Below are positions 1 to 8,628 of a stretch of 64,000 nt of DNA, piece after piece (position 1 is the stretch's first letter; each line of letters starts with the position of its first letter). The position numbers were made by a program, and so were the translations under genes. Source of the stretch: Phycisphaerales bacterium (GTDB taxonomy: Bacteria; Planctomycetota; Phycisphaerae; Phycisphaerales; UBA1924); the NCBI GenBank assembly GCA_029260295.1, contig JAJDDN010000006.1, positions 248,001 to 312,000 of the forward strand, written 5' to 3'. The notes under the pieces were generated by a model, which was not told the DNA's origin, did no database searches, and was given only the letters and a program-made list of their open reading frames with translations.

Positions 1-179
1 GCAATCCGCTCGATGGGTGGATCGGCGGGGGCGTGGAGCTCAACTTCACCTACGGGGCTGATCCGAATGATCGGCTTGGCGTGCTTGGTGATGGCTTTGT
101 CTCAACGGTGCCGGCGCCGGGGTCGTTGCTTGTCTTGAGTGGCGTGCTTGTAATGGGTAAGAGGCGGCGCTGCGGCTGA
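1..179 (+). CDS. C-terminal end of a PEP-CTERM-like secreted protein (partial)
   Basis: Only the last 58 codons lie in the window; the frame is open from base 3 to the TGA at 177-179. The tail reads VPAPGSLLVLSGVLVMGKRRR followed by CG: a Pro-Ala-Pro element, a short hydrophobic stretch and a basic end. That is the architecture of PEP-CTERM sorting signals in the Planctomycetes variant, so the protein is probably exported and processed at the membrane (inference from the family). The upstream part is Gly/Asp-rich and gives no function. A good hairpin terminator follows about 30 bases downstream. Confidence 0.7.
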   Translation, partial: NPLDGWIGGGVELNFTYGADPNDRLGVLGDGFVSTVPAPGSLLVLSGVLVMGKRRRCG

Positions 180-205
180 TCTGATGTGCATAAAGATTGA
201 TCAAC

Positions 206-245
206 GAGGGCGTCCCGGTTCCTGCCCGAGGCGCCCTCTTTCATT
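206..245 (+). terminator. Rho-independent terminator after the PEP-CTERM-like gene
   Basis: GAGGGCG at 206-212 pairs with CGCCCTC at 232-238 and is followed at once by a T-rich tract (TTTCATTTTTT). It lies between the end of the partial gene and gmk. Confidence 0.7.
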
Positions 246-331
246 TTTTAAAGGTCTTTGATACGAAGAGCCCCTAACCCGGGAGGCTCTTCACTTTGGG
301 GGGTATGCTGGTTCGTATGGAGATGATCGCA

Positions 332-946
332 ATGGATACCGGCTACCCACGACTTCCGACAGACACCGACAACGGGCTGTTGTTGATCCTTTCTGGGCCA
401 TCTGGCGTAGGAAAGACAACCATTACACGCGGTGTTGAGCGGGCGATTGGGGATTCTGTATTCTCGGTGAGCTACACAACGCGGGCCAAGACAGAGGCTG
501 ATATCGAGGGAGTTGATTACCACTTTATTCCAGACGAAGAGTTTGATGACCTGGTGGAAAAGGGCTTGTTTTTGGAATGGGCCGATGTGTTTGGGAAGAA
601 ATACGGCACGCGACGCAAGTGGGTCGCCGAGCAGCTCGCACGCGGGCGGCTGGTGATTCTGGAGATCGATGTGCTGGGGGCTCAGCAGGTCAAAGACAAG
701 ATGCCCGAGGCGTTTGGGGTCTTTATTCTGCCTCCGAGCGAAGACGAACTGCTCAACCGGCTCCGGAACCGCAAGCGGGAGTCCGAAGAACTGATCCAGA
801 AACGGTTTGCAGAAGCCAAGCGCGAGATCGCGTTTGCCAAGGAATCGGATGTGTACGACACCTTTGTGATCAACGAGGATGTCGAGACCGCGATCGCCGA
901 GGCGATCACGAAGGTCGCGGCGGCTCGCCTGAATCACGCCAAATAA
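332..946 (+). CDS. gmk: Guanylate kinase
   Basis: Guanylate kinase phosphorylates GMP (and dGMP) to GDP with ATP in the cytoplasmic purine salvage pathway. The P-loop GPSGVGKT is near the N-terminus. It is followed by the GMP-binding SYTTRAK and GVDYHF segments, the YGT segment and the lid region with repeated Arg (NRLRNRKR), all typical of the family. From the ATG at 332 the protein is 204 aa, a normal length; GGAG at 319-322 is well spaced for this start. The frame is also open upstream, with a TTG at 296 (preceded by GGGAGG) and an ATG at 305, so the start is not certain. The next gene is convergent. Confidence 0.93.
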   Translation: MDTGYPRLPTDTDNGLLLILSGPSGVGKTTITRGVERAIGDSVFSVSYTTRAKTEADIEGVDYHFIPDEEFDDLVEKGLFLEWADVFGKKYGTRRKWVAEQLARGRLVILEIDVLGAQQVKDKMPEAFGVFILPPSEDELLNRLRNRKRESEELIQKRFAEAKREIAFAKESDVYDTFVINEDVETAIAEAITKVAAARLNHAK

Positions 947-960
947 TCAGATAATCATGC

Positions 961-1359
961 TCAGCAGCCGTCTGGACACTGGTAACAGAACTCTTCTTTG
1001 GTGATCTTGCCGTTTTCTACGGTGTAGTTGGCGACTTCTTTCATGATCATTCGTGGGAATGAGCCGTCTTTGGACTCCATGTCCAGGTCGAAAATGACGC
1101 TGAACCCGGATTGGCCGACGAACGGGCCGGTGACCTCGCACGAGTGGCAGATTACGCCGGCTTGCCATTCTTTGTATTTGGCGATGACAGCGTCGCGGCC
1201 AACGAAGGTTTTGCCGTCGCCTTCGATGCTGGTCCAACTCTCGGCGAAGTGCTTGTCCCAGATCTGGGTGTCGTGGGCGCACATGTCCTCGGATTCGATC
1301 TTGCAGTGGGCGACGAGGTCATTGGCGATTTGGGCGATGGTGGTTGTTGCGATGGTCAT
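961..1359 (-). CDS. SnoaL-like / NTF2-fold small protein
   Basis: This 132-aa protein has the size and pattern of a SnoaL-like (NTF2-fold) domain. It has an N-terminal helical stretch (residues 1-40), then GRDAVIAKYKEW, then beta-rich segments including FSVIFDLDME and a C-terminal KITKEEFCYQCPDGC. Such proteins are small alpha+beta barrels acting as isomerases, hydrolases or binding proteins; the substrate cannot be told. The tail with three cysteines (CYQCPDGC) is unusual and could bind metal or form a disulfide (inference). An AGGAG ribosome site lies 6 bases before the ATG. The gene is convergent with gmk. Confidence 0.75.
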   Translation of the reverse strand: MTIATTTIAQIANDLVAHCKIESEDMCAHDTQIWDKHFAESWTSIEGDGKTFVGRDAVIAKYKEWQAGVICHSCEVTGPFVGQSGFSVIFDLDMESKDGSFPRMIMKEVANYTVENGKITKEEFCYQCPDGC

Positions 1360-1551
1360 GGAGTTCTCCTGCGTTGCGATTTTGTTTGCTTTCTGTTTGG
1401 AGTATACCGCTGGAGCCCGGCGACAGATGCGGGAAGGTCCGAAATCATCGATGAATTGTAAAGAGCGTGTGAAATCGGTGGTTTTGGGTTGAGTTTAGAG
1501 AGCAATTCTGGTGTACTGGGTGTGGAATCTAATCTGTATTGAGGGCGAGAT

Positions 1552-3174
1552 ATGTTTTTGTTGTGTACATCTTTGTTTGGGGCGGTGTTGTGTCTTGGGC
1601 CCGACGGGGCGGTGGGTTCTACGCGTTCGAATCTGGACACGATCGAAGCTGTTCCGTACGCACTCCAGTTGAGCGATGTTGGCAGCGCGATCGGGATCGG
1701 GGCGTTGAATCATGGGATGGGGATGGGGACGGGGGTCATCGCGGCGGACTACGACAACGACGGCGATGTTGACCTATTTGTGCCCAGCGGGGTTGGGTTT
1801 GCTTCACAGTTGTATAGAAACGACGGCGGGGTCTTTACGGAGATCGCTGTGGCGTCGGGGATTACGGATCTGGACAATGCGCGCTCGGCGTTGTGGTTTG
1901 ATGCTGATGGGGATGATTTGCTCGATCTGGTGGTCCAGTACGACCAGTTTCAGATGCCAGGCGTGATCGGAACGCGGACGCTGGCGTTGTTTGCCCAGCA
2001 GGCGGATCATTCGTTTGTTGAGGTGACGGCTGGGTCTGGGTTGGACGGGATGCCATTGCTTGTGCCTCAGACGCATGGGGGGGCGATGAGTGCGGGGGAT
2101 CTGACGGGTGATGGGCGGCTGGATTTGGTCGTGACGACCTGGGATCAGGGGGTGTGGATCTTCCGGAATGATGGGGGGATGGTGTTTACGGATATCACGA
2201 GCGATTCGCCGCTCGATGGGGTGGCGAGCGCTTTTTGGCAGCCGGTGATGTTTGATCAAGATCTGGATGGGGATCTTGATGTATTTGTGGCGCATGATTT
2301 TTCGCCCAACTCGATGTTGGACAATGATGGGACGGGATCATTTATCGATACGGCGGCGGTTTTGGGATTGGATAGTGCGTTCAACGAGATGGGGGCGACG
2401 CTTGGTGACTGCGACAATGACGGGGATCTGGATCTGTATGTGACAAACCTGTATGGCGTTGCGGAACACAATGTGTTCTTTACCAAGTCCAATGTCGGGA
2501 TCGGGTACGACGAGGAATCCGTTGCGCTCGGTGTGGATAACGGCGGGTGGGGATGGGGGACCGTGTTTGTTGATTACGACAATGACGGGCGGCTGGATCT
2601 GGCTGAAGTCAATGGATCTGAGTTTGGCGGGGCCGATGTGCCTTGGAAGCTTTGGATGAACCGCGGGCCGATGGTCGGGACGCCGGTGTATGCAGCGGAA
2701 GAAGGGTCGATCGGGTTTAACTACGGGGACTCTGGATCGGCGATGCTTTATGCGGACATTGATCGGGATGGGGATCAGGACTTTATTGCAACGGTGATGA
2801 ACGGCCCTGTTCGTGTGCTGGAAAGCAATACGACCGATGCTCGGCCCAACAATCGGTGGCTGGTGGTGCGTCCGAGGATGCCTGGGACGAATAACACTCG
2901 TGCGATCGGGGCGGTGGTAACGACGCGGACCGGAAGCGTGACGCGTACGCGGCTGATCAGCGCGGGGACGAGTTTCATGGCTCAGGTCCCGGCCGAGGCG
3001 CACTTTGGGATCGGGCAGAGCACGGTGATTGACGAGCTGATTGTCAAGTGGCCCGACGGGACGCAGACGGTGCTGATTGATGTTGCGCCAGGGCAGGTGC
3101 TCGATGTGGTGCCTGTGATTCCTCGGAAGGGATCGGCGCTGCGCGATCGGATCAGGACTTGGATCCGCCGCTGA
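1552..3174 (+). CDS. CRTAC1-family FG-GAP/VCBS repeat protein with ASPIC/UnbV end
   Basis: A 540-aa secreted protein with a short hydrophobic N-terminus (MFLLCTSLFGAVLCLG) that looks like a signal peptide. The body carries repeated calcium-binding FG-GAP/VCBS motifs of the form DYDNDGDVDLFV, DLTGDGRLDLVV, DQDLDGDLDVFVA, DCDNDGDLDLYV, DYDNDGRLDLAE and DIDRDGDQDFIA, the blades of a beta-propeller. The last 90 residues match the ASPIC/UnbV domain (NNRWLVVRPRMPG, then IDELIVKWPDGTQTVLIDV), which defines the CRTAC1 family, common and multicopy in Planctomycetes. The role is unknown; adhesion or glycan contact outside the cell is likely. Its last 23 bases overlap the 3' end of the convergent membrane-protein gene. 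Confidence 0.88.
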   Translation: MFLLCTSLFGAVLCLGPDGAVGSTRSNLDTIEAVPYALQLSDVGSAIGIGALNHGMGMGTGVIAADYDNDGDVDLFVPSGVGFASQLYRNDGGVFTEIAVASGITDLDNARSALWFDADGDDLLDLVVQYDQFQMPGVIGTRTLALFAQQADHSFVEVTAGSGLDGMPLLVPQTHGGAMSAGDLTGDGRLDLVVTTWDQGVWIFRNDGGMVFTDITSDSPLDGVASAFWQPVMFDQDLDGDLDVFVAHDFSPNSMLDNDGTGSFIDTAAVLGLDSAFNEMGATLGDCDNDGDLDLYVTNLYGVAEHNVFFTKSNVGIGYDEESVALGVDNGGWGWGTVFVDYDNDGRLDLAEVNGSEFGGADVPWKLWMNRGPMVGTPVYAAEEGSIGFNYGDSGSAMLYADIDRDGDQDFIATVMNGPVRVLESNTTDARPNNRWLVVRPRMPGTNNTRAIGAVVTTRTGSVTRTRLISAGTSFMAQVPAEAHFGIGQSTVIDELIVKWPDGTQTVLIDVAPGQVLDVVPVIPRKGSALRDRIRTWIRR

Positions 3175-4201
3175 TTCTGAGTTCTTGCTTCAGGGCTCTT
3201 TTGAGTACCCTTGCTTTGTTTTTGTGGCCTTTGGCGACGAGCAGATCAAACCAAGAGCCGTCGGCTAGGCGGGCCCGGGCGGTATGGGTGTACCAAGCCT
3301 CTTTATTGTTTTTCATCTTTGTCTTTGAATCAACTGCGATCGAGCGGATGTTGTCGATGCCGAGTGTCTTGTCGCTGCGGGTGAGGATGCCGGTATCGAA
3401 ATCGATGGTCAGCTTGTAATGCGGGTTAAACTTTCTGCTTGCCTTTAGAGCGGTATTGAACACCGCAAGAACCAGGCAACTGATGAGTGTTGCCAGCACG
3501 GTGGTCGCCGATGAGTTAAAGCCCCTGTCGACTAATAGAAGCACGAAGGTCATGATAAAGCTGGTGACCCCGAGTGTTGATAGGAATATGAACCAGAGGG
3601 GATAAGCATGGTCACGGAGCACGGTTATCGATTGGCTCCGGGAAACCATGTATGGCTCGATCCATCGGGCATCGCCGGTTATGTTTTTGCGCCGCCACAT
3701 GCGGAGAAAGAAGCAGACCCCGATCAGGCCGAGGCAGTGGAACGGGAGAAGAAGAATGCCGACAACGGCCGGGAACTCATCAAAGGATCTGTCGATCACG
3801 GATACCGATGGATCGTCAGGATCGTGATAGATTGTGATCGCTGAGTTGGCCGGGTACTGGGCGATGAGTGCTTTCGCGTAGTCGGGGGATCCTCGACCCC
3901 AGATGACAAAGGAGTATTGCTCGCTTGTGTACTGCTGGCCGCCGACCGTGTATTCATACTCAATGACAGGTTTATAGTCGGCTGTGGTCGTGCCTCGCCC
4001 GCTGCCTCCGGTTCCGTGGTATACCTCGCTGACATAGGAATCCGTTACGACCGCGTCTGCAGCGATGTAGCTTTGCTTGGCATTCTGCTGCTTGGAGAGC
4101 TCTCGGAGAATCAATCCGTCGAAACCAAGAACAAACGCATTCCAGAAGATCACGACGATCATCAGGCATCCGATACCTTTGCTCTTCGGTTTGTCTGCCA
4201 T
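3152..4201 (-). CDS. DUF3592-type membrane protein
   Basis: A 349-aa integral membrane protein. An N-terminal membrane segment (GCLMIVVIFWNAFVLGFDGLI cut at about residue 30) is followed by an extracytoplasmic beta-rich region containing YKPVIEYEYTVGGQQY and ITIYHDPDDP, hallmarks of DUF3592. Further membrane helices come at about 145-165, 205-225 and 235-250, then a cytoplasmic C-terminal part ending in basic helices. The function of the family is unknown. The start has GAGGATCA just before the ATG. The 3' end overlaps the CRTAC1 gene by 23 bases in convergent orientation, so transcripts of the two would be partly antisense. Confidence 0.75.
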   Translation of the reverse strand: MADKPKSKGIGCLMIVVIFWNAFVLGFDGLILRELSKQQNAKQSYIAADAVVTDSYVSEVYHGTGGSGRGTTTADYKPVIEYEYTVGGQQYTSEQYSFVIWGRGSPDYAKALIAQYPANSAITIYHDPDDPSVSVIDRSFDEFPAVVGILLLPFHCLGLIGVCFFLRMWRRKNITGDARWIEPYMVSRSQSITVLRDHAYPLWFIFLSTLGVTSFIMTFVLLLVDRGFNSSATTVLATLISCLVLAVFNTALKASRKFNPHYKLTIDFDTGILTRSDKTLGIDNIRSIAVDSKTKMKNNKEAWYTHTARARLADGSWFDLLVAKGHKNKARVLKRALKQELRISGGSKS

Positions 4202-4223
4202 TGATCCTCTGATTCTTCTTGGG

Positions 4224-5417
4224 CTAGCTGATGCTCAGCGTTGGTGCTTGGCTGCTCTTGTTCATCGATGCGAGGGTGACCTGTGCGATGAGTTGGTCGG
4301 TGAGCTGCTCTAGGGCCGCGGGGAGTTGTGGGCCGCCTGCGGAATCGGCTTCAAAGTTCTTAGTGGGATTTCCGTCGTCCATGTTTCGGCGGAGGGCGGT
4401 GTTGATTGGGATTGAACCCAAGAACGGCAATCCGAGGTTCTGTGCCATCTTTTGTGCGCCGCCTTTGCCGAAGATGTCGTATTCTTTGCCGTCGTCTCCG
4501 ATGAAGTAGGACATGTTCTCGACGACACCGAGGCGATCTACACCGAGGGACTCGAACATCTTTGATGCGCGGACGGCGTCGTCTTGCGCTACTTTTTGTG
4601 GGGTGCAGACGATGACGGCTCCGGTGAGCTGGACGCTCTGAGCGAGTGTCAGGGGGACATCGCCGGTGCCTGGTGGGAGGTCGATGATGAGGAAATCAAG
4701 CTCGCCCCATTGGGTGCGTTCGATGAGTTGGGTAAATGCACCGTGGGCCATTGGGCCTCGCCAGATGAGTGGTTTGTCTGCATCGACGAGTTTGCCCATG
4801 GTGATGGATTTGATGCCGTGGACTAAGAATGGCTGGAGTGTTGATTCGATGACGGCTTGGTCGAGTGCTTGGAGTCCGAGCATTGTTGGGAGTGATGGTC
4901 CATAGATGTCGCCATCGAGGACGCCGACGGAGTGGCCCTTGCGTGCCAGTCCAATGGCGAGGTTGATGGCGACGGTGGATTTGCCGACGCCTCCCTTGCC
5001 GGCTCCCACTGCGATGATGTGCTTGACACCTGGAACACCGGCTGCGTTTGTGTTTTGGGGTGCTTGTTCTGGTTGTTTTTCTTTTGGTGTTTCAGCACTG
5101 GTCTTGGTATCGCTCTTCAACTTCAAAACAACCTGTCCGGCGTGGTCTACGAAGTCGATGATGAGGCCGAGGCTTTCTACGCCTTCTGCTTTGGCGGCTG
5201 CGCGGATGACTTGCTCTGCAAACTTGCCCATGTTGGAGAGCGCGTTGCGGTCTGGTTGTTGCTGGTCTGGGTGGCCTTGGGTGTAGCAGATGCGGACGGA
5301 GGCGTCGTCGCTGCAGAGGGCGATGTTGAGGACGCAGTCGCGGCTGACAAGGTCGCCGCCGTCTGGGTGGGCGACTCCGGAGAGGGCGTCGTTGATGAGT
5401 TCTTTGGTCAGTGGCAT
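4224..5417 (-). CDS. mrp: Mrp/ApbC (NBP35) family P-loop ATPase
   Basis: A 397-aa iron-sulfur cluster carrier-type ATPase. Residues 1-90 form a DUF59-like domain, followed by a Pro/Gln/Lys linker and the deviant Walker A GKGGVGKST at about 140-148. DGDIYGPSLPTMLG and the LPPGTGDVPLTLAQ segment are signature motifs. The start MPLTKELIND at 5417 is preferred over an upstream open frame because GGAAG sits 8 bases upstream and homologues begin this way. Oddity: the usual Cys-X-X-Cys pair in the NMSYF segment is absent; here the sequence runs NMSYFIGDDGKEYDIFG. Cluster binding by that CXXC pair is therefore not possible and the role in Fe-S transfer is less sure. Confidence 0.9.
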   Translation of the reverse strand: MPLTKELINDALSGVAHPDGGDLVSRDCVLNIALCSDDASVRICYTQGHPDQQQPDRNALSNMGKFAEQVIRAAAKAEGVESLGLIIDFVDHAGQVVLKLKSDTKTSAETPKEKQPEQAPQNTNAAGVPGVKHIIAVGAGKGGVGKSTVAINLAIGLARKGHSVGVLDGDIYGPSLPTMLGLQALDQAVIESTLQPFLVHGIKSITMGKLVDADKPLIWRGPMAHGAFTQLIERTQWGELDFLIIDLPPGTGDVPLTLAQSVQLTGAVIVCTPQKVAQDDAVRASKMFESLGVDRLGVVENMSYFIGDDGKEYDIFGKGGAQKMAQNLGLPFLGSIPINTALRRNMDDGNPTKNFEADSAGGPQLPAALEQLTDQLIAQVTLASMNKSSQAPTLSIS

Positions 5418-5633
5418 GCGGGAATCTTCCGTTGGTGGGTGGGTAGGGATTCGCTTGAAATACAGTCTTTGTGCAGGAATAACCGGCACAATCGGAATCG
5501 GTAGGATCATAGACCTAGGAAGATTTGGATGGGGGTGCAATACAAGGAAACGAGCGGCGTTTGGCTGGTCGATAGGGACTATTAGAACACACCGCCGGGC
5601 CTGACGCCCCGCCTCTATGGGAGAAACTTACGA

Positions 5634-6497
5634 ATGAATACTTTGTACACAAAACGGTTTGGGATTACAGTGATGATCGCTGCACTTGCTGGTGGTGCTG
5701 TTGCTGCAGAACCCAAGAGCGAAGACTCGGGATTGCTTCGCGGGCCCAAGGTTGTTGACGCGTCGGGACCTGATGCGGGGGATTCAATGAGTGGTTCTGG
5801 AGAGGCTTCAAAGCGTGCCGGGGATATGCCGCTGCGTGCGTACCTTGGTGCGATCCGCGGATTGAATAAAGCCGCGAAGGATAATCCTGAGTTGGCACTC
5901 ACCGATGAACAGAAGGAACAGATCAAAGAGATCGCCAAATCGCATAAAGAAAAGATGGATGCGTTTATGGAAGCGAACAAAGACGAGATCGAAGGGGTGC
6001 GTGGTCAGCGCGGGCAGCGTGATGGCGAGCAGAATCGCGAACGCGGAGAGCGGGAGGCCAAGGGCGAACGCAAGCAACGCGAAGGCGGCGACGACCGGCA
6101 ACTCCAACGACAACGACCCGGCGGGGAACTCGGTGAAGAGAAACGCACCCGCCAAGGCGAGCGGCCTTCGCCCGAACAACAGCAGCGGATGCGCGAGAAA
6201 CGAGCAGAGTTCATGAGCAAGGCCCCGTCGGATCAAGCGGCCAAGAAACAGTTGTGGGCGGTGCTCACGCCGGCACAGCAGGCGGCGGTCAAAGAGAATG
6301 TTTCCAAGTTGCGTCAGCAACGCCAAGAGCGTGTTGACAAGGCGATGGAAGGACGAGGCGATAGCAAGGGTGAAAGTAAGAGAAAGAGCAAGGGCGAACG
6401 CAAGCTCAAGGGCAAGCCTGAGCAAGAGGGCATGATCCCGATTCAATCTCCGATTTTCGGGATTGACGAGCCTCTCCCAGATCCTGAAGACTGCTAA
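5634..6497 (+). CDS. Secreted, highly charged Arg/Glu/Gln-rich protein
   Basis: A 287-aa protein with a signal peptide (residues 1-25, ending AVAAEP). A short conserved-looking stretch LALTDEQKEQIKEIAKSHKEKM (about 85-105) is followed by about 90 residues rich in Arg, Glu, Gly and Gln (QRGQRDGEQNRERGEREAKG), then a second helical piece, KKQLWAVLTPAQQAAVKENV. The two LTxEQ/LTPAQ helices recall the LTxxQ motifs of Spy/CpxP-like periplasmic proteins and of Planctomycetes secreted proteins. I infer a periplasmic stress or chaperone-like role at low confidence. The ATG follows the segment GGGAGAAACTTACGA. A strong terminator follows. Confidence 0.75.
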   Translation: MNTLYTKRFGITVMIAALAGGAVAAEPKSEDSGLLRGPKVVDASGPDAGDSMSGSGEASKRAGDMPLRAYLGAIRGLNKAAKDNPELALTDEQKEQIKEIAKSHKEKMDAFMEANKDEIEGVRGQRGQRDGEQNRERGEREAKGERKQREGGDDRQLQRQRPGGELGEEKRTRQGERPSPEQQQRMREKRAEFMSKAPSDQAAKKQLWAVLTPAQQAAVKENVSKLRQQRQERVDKAMEGRGDSKGESKRKSKGERKLKGKPEQEGMIPIQSPIFGIDEPLPDPEDC

Positions 6498-6541
6498 ATA
6501 CAAGTCCAAACAAACCACACCATCCTGATTTCTTCAGGCGG

Positions 6542-6574
6542 GCAGCGGGCGGGAACGCTCGCTGCTTGTTTTTT
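6542..6574 (+). terminator. Rho-independent terminator
   Basis: GCAGCG-G-GCG at 6542-6551 pairs with CGC-T-CGCTGC ending at 6565 around a GGAA loop, followed by TTGTTTTTT. It ends the charged-protein gene and touches the stop codon of the convergent DoxX-family gene. Confidence 0.8.
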
Positions 6575-7016
6575 AGGCGTCGGGGCCAGAAGCGTCAGCC
6601 GCGAACTTGGAGCCGATGATCGGGAGCTGGGCTCGGCGGACGGCGAGGATTCCGAGTGCAGAGAGGAACGCGACGACGGCCATGACGAACATCATCGGGC
6701 CTTCGAGGTCCGGGTGAACATCAGCGGAGATCGAGATACCGAGCTTGGTGATGTGCCCCATCATCGCCCCGGCCATGAGCCCGGCGGTGAGCAGTGCACC
6801 AAAGATGGTGGTCTTGGGAACAAGAATCAGGATAATCGCGATGGCCTCAAATGCGCCCACGGCGTAGCGACCCATGGGCTCGGCTCCGAGCTCGGTGAAG
6901 AGGGCGATGGCGCCTTCTGCTCCGGTGAGCTTGGGGATTGGACCTGCCATGAGGAATATCACGACGATGATCACTTGAAGAATCCAGCTGACGATTGGTT
7001 TTTTGGCTTGGGCCAC
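6573..7016 (-). CDS. DoxX-family membrane protein
   Basis: A 147-aa protein with four predicted membrane helices (about 10-28, 50-70, 72-92 and 105-125). The start VSWILQVIIVVIFLMAGPIPKL and the segment GAFEAIAIILILVP fit the DoxX/DoxD-like family. These proteins are linked to thiosulfate/quinone oxidoreduction or respiratory complexes in some species, but most members have no defined role. The start is a GTG at 7016 with AGGAGACACTC just upstream. It lies downstream of nuoF on the same strand, about 130 bases away, so read-through from nuoF is possible. Confidence 0.8.
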   Translation of the reverse strand: MAQAKKPIVSWILQVIIVVIFLMAGPIPKLTGAEGAIALFTELGAEPMGRYAVGAFEAIAIILILVPKTTIFGALLTAGLMAGAMMGHITKLGISISADVHPDLEGPMMFVMAVVAFLSALGILAVRRAQLPIIGSKFAADASGPDA

Positions 7017-7144
7017 GAGTGTCTCCTTTGAAAGCGGACCGTTATGGCCCTGTGAACAAACATAACACTCCTGATGACCAGATTATTCGATCAATAGACG
7101 GGGATCTGGCAGGATTCATTGTTCTGGGACGAAACCCTGCTGAA

Positions 7145-8530
7145 TTAGGCCAAACCGGCCATATCAACGGTCACAGGAACATATGTCCGCTGGACACGGC
7201 CTTGGAACTCTTCTGGGAATTTTTCCATGATGGTGCGGACGGCCCAGCTGTTGCCGTCGGCCAAACCGCAGATGGTGGTGCCGGGCATGGAGCCCATGGA
7301 GTTGGCGATTTCGAGAGCGAGATCGAGGTCTTTGGATTTGGCGTCGCCGGCTTCGATGCGGGTCATTATCTGGTACAACCAGCCTGAGCCTTCTCTACAA
7401 GGTGTGCACTGGCCGCAGCTTTCGTGCTTGAAGAATCGCGTGATGTTGCGTGCGACGCTGACCATGTCGGTATCCTCGTCAAATACAGTCGGGCCTGAGG
7501 TGCCGAGCCCGAGGACGCCGTGTTGTTTGCCGATGTCGAAGTCTAAACAGGCTTCGTACTGATCGGTCCCGAGGATGCCCATCGAGACGCCACCTGGGAT
7601 GGCGGCTTTGTATTTTTTGCCGCCCTTGATGCCGCCGCAGTAGTCTTCGATGAGTGTGCGGAGGGGGACGCCGAGTTCGAGTTCGTAGCAGCCCGGTTTT
7701 TCGACATGCCCTGAGACGCCCATGAGTTTGGTGCCGAAACTTGGCGGCCCGCCAATGCTGGACTCAACGCCGAGCTCGCAGAAGGCCTTGGCACCATCGG
7801 TCAGGATGTATGGGAGATGTGCGAGGGTCTCGACATTGTTGATGATGGTCGGGCGACCGAAGAGGCCTTTGATCGCGGGGAATGGCGGTTTGATGCGTGG
7901 CCAGCCGCGCTTGCCCTCGATGCCTTCGAGGAGCGCGGTTTCTTCGCCGCAAATGTACGCACCGGCTCCGCGGTGGACATAGCACTCGGCGACGAACGGA
8001 TCGCCCGATGGGTTGGACTGGTTGATCAGCCCCTTCTCACCGAAGATGCCGTTGTCGTAGGCTTCTTTGATTGCGTTTTCGAGGACCTTGGCTTGGTGGT
8101 GGTATTCGCCGCGGATGAAGATGTAGGCCTTGGTGAGTCGGCAGGCGTACATGCAGATGGCGATGCCTTCGAGCATGCCGTGGGGATCGAAGTCCATGAG
8201 GAGGCGGTCTTTGAATGTGCCTGGTTCTGATTCGTCTGCGTTGATTGCGAGGTAGCGGTCTTGGCCGTCGGCTTCTGGGAGGAAGGTCCATTTGAGACCG
8301 CATGGGAAGCCCGCGCCGCCGCGTCCGCGGAGGACCGCGTCTTTGACTTCGCTGGTGACATCCTCGGGTTTCATGGTGAGGGCTTTGCGGAGTCCCTCGT
8401 AGCCACCGGTCTTGACGAACTCTTCGTATCCGACGACATGGCGGTCGCGGATGTGCCCGAATGGGGCCGTTGGGATTCGTTTGAGCAGGATGTGCTCGGA
8501 GAGTGTGTTGTCCCAGACTTTTTTCGGCAT
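7145..8530 (-). CDS. nuoF: NADH-quinone oxidoreductase subunit F (NuoF)
   Basis: A 461-aa NADH-binding subunit of Complex I. It accepts electrons from NADH on FMN and passes them to the N3 [4Fe-4S] cluster. Visible motifs are the glycine-rich NADH/FMN site RGRGGAGFP (68-76), the FMN segment NADESEPGTFKDR, GAGAYICGEETAL (188-200), and the cluster ligands in SCGQCTPCREG (Cys372, Cys375, Cys378) plus Cys421. GGAG lies 7 bases upstream of the ATG. The partners nuoE and nuoD lie upstream on the same strand but separated by unrelated genes. It probably shares the N module with the nuoE product. Confidence 0.97.
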   Translation of the reverse strand: MPKKVWDNTLSEHILLKRIPTAPFGHIRDRHVVGYEEFVKTGGYEGLRKALTMKPEDVTSEVKDAVLRGRGGAGFPCGLKWTFLPEADGQDRYLAINADESEPGTFKDRLLMDFDPHGMLEGIAICMYACRLTKAYIFIRGEYHHQAKVLENAIKEAYDNGIFGEKGLINQSNPSGDPFVAECYVHRGAGAYICGEETALLEGIEGKRGWPRIKPPFPAIKGLFGRPTIINNVETLAHLPYILTDGAKAFCELGVESSIGGPPSFGTKLMGVSGHVEKPGCYELELGVPLRTLIEDYCGGIKGGKKYKAAIPGGVSMGILGTDQYEACLDFDIGKQHGVLGLGTSGPTVFDEDTDMVSVARNITRFFKHESCGQCTPCREGSGWLYQIMTRIEAGDAKSKDLDLALEIANSMGSMPGTTICGLADGNSWAVRTIMEKFPEEFQGRVQRTYVPVTVDMAGLA

Positions 8531-8628
8531 TGATCGGCTCCAAGCTGACTAGAGGGCAAGTTGGTCGATTCTAGCCGGCTGAGGGGTCATTTGTGCATCG
8601 GGTGGGGTCTATGACGGTATGCTGAAGC

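Noticed and set aside
248-937. 229-codon minus-strand frame opposite gmk
   Set aside because: Antisense shadow of a certain gene; composition (many His, Pro, Arg, Gln) is unlike a protein.
5808-6518. 236-codon minus-strand frame opposite the charged secreted protein, rich in Leu and Phe
   Set aside because: It is the antisense of Glu/Arg/Gln codons, which gives Leu/Phe/Ser-rich translations automatically; the plus-strand frame has a signal peptide, an upstream purine-rich segment and a terminator.
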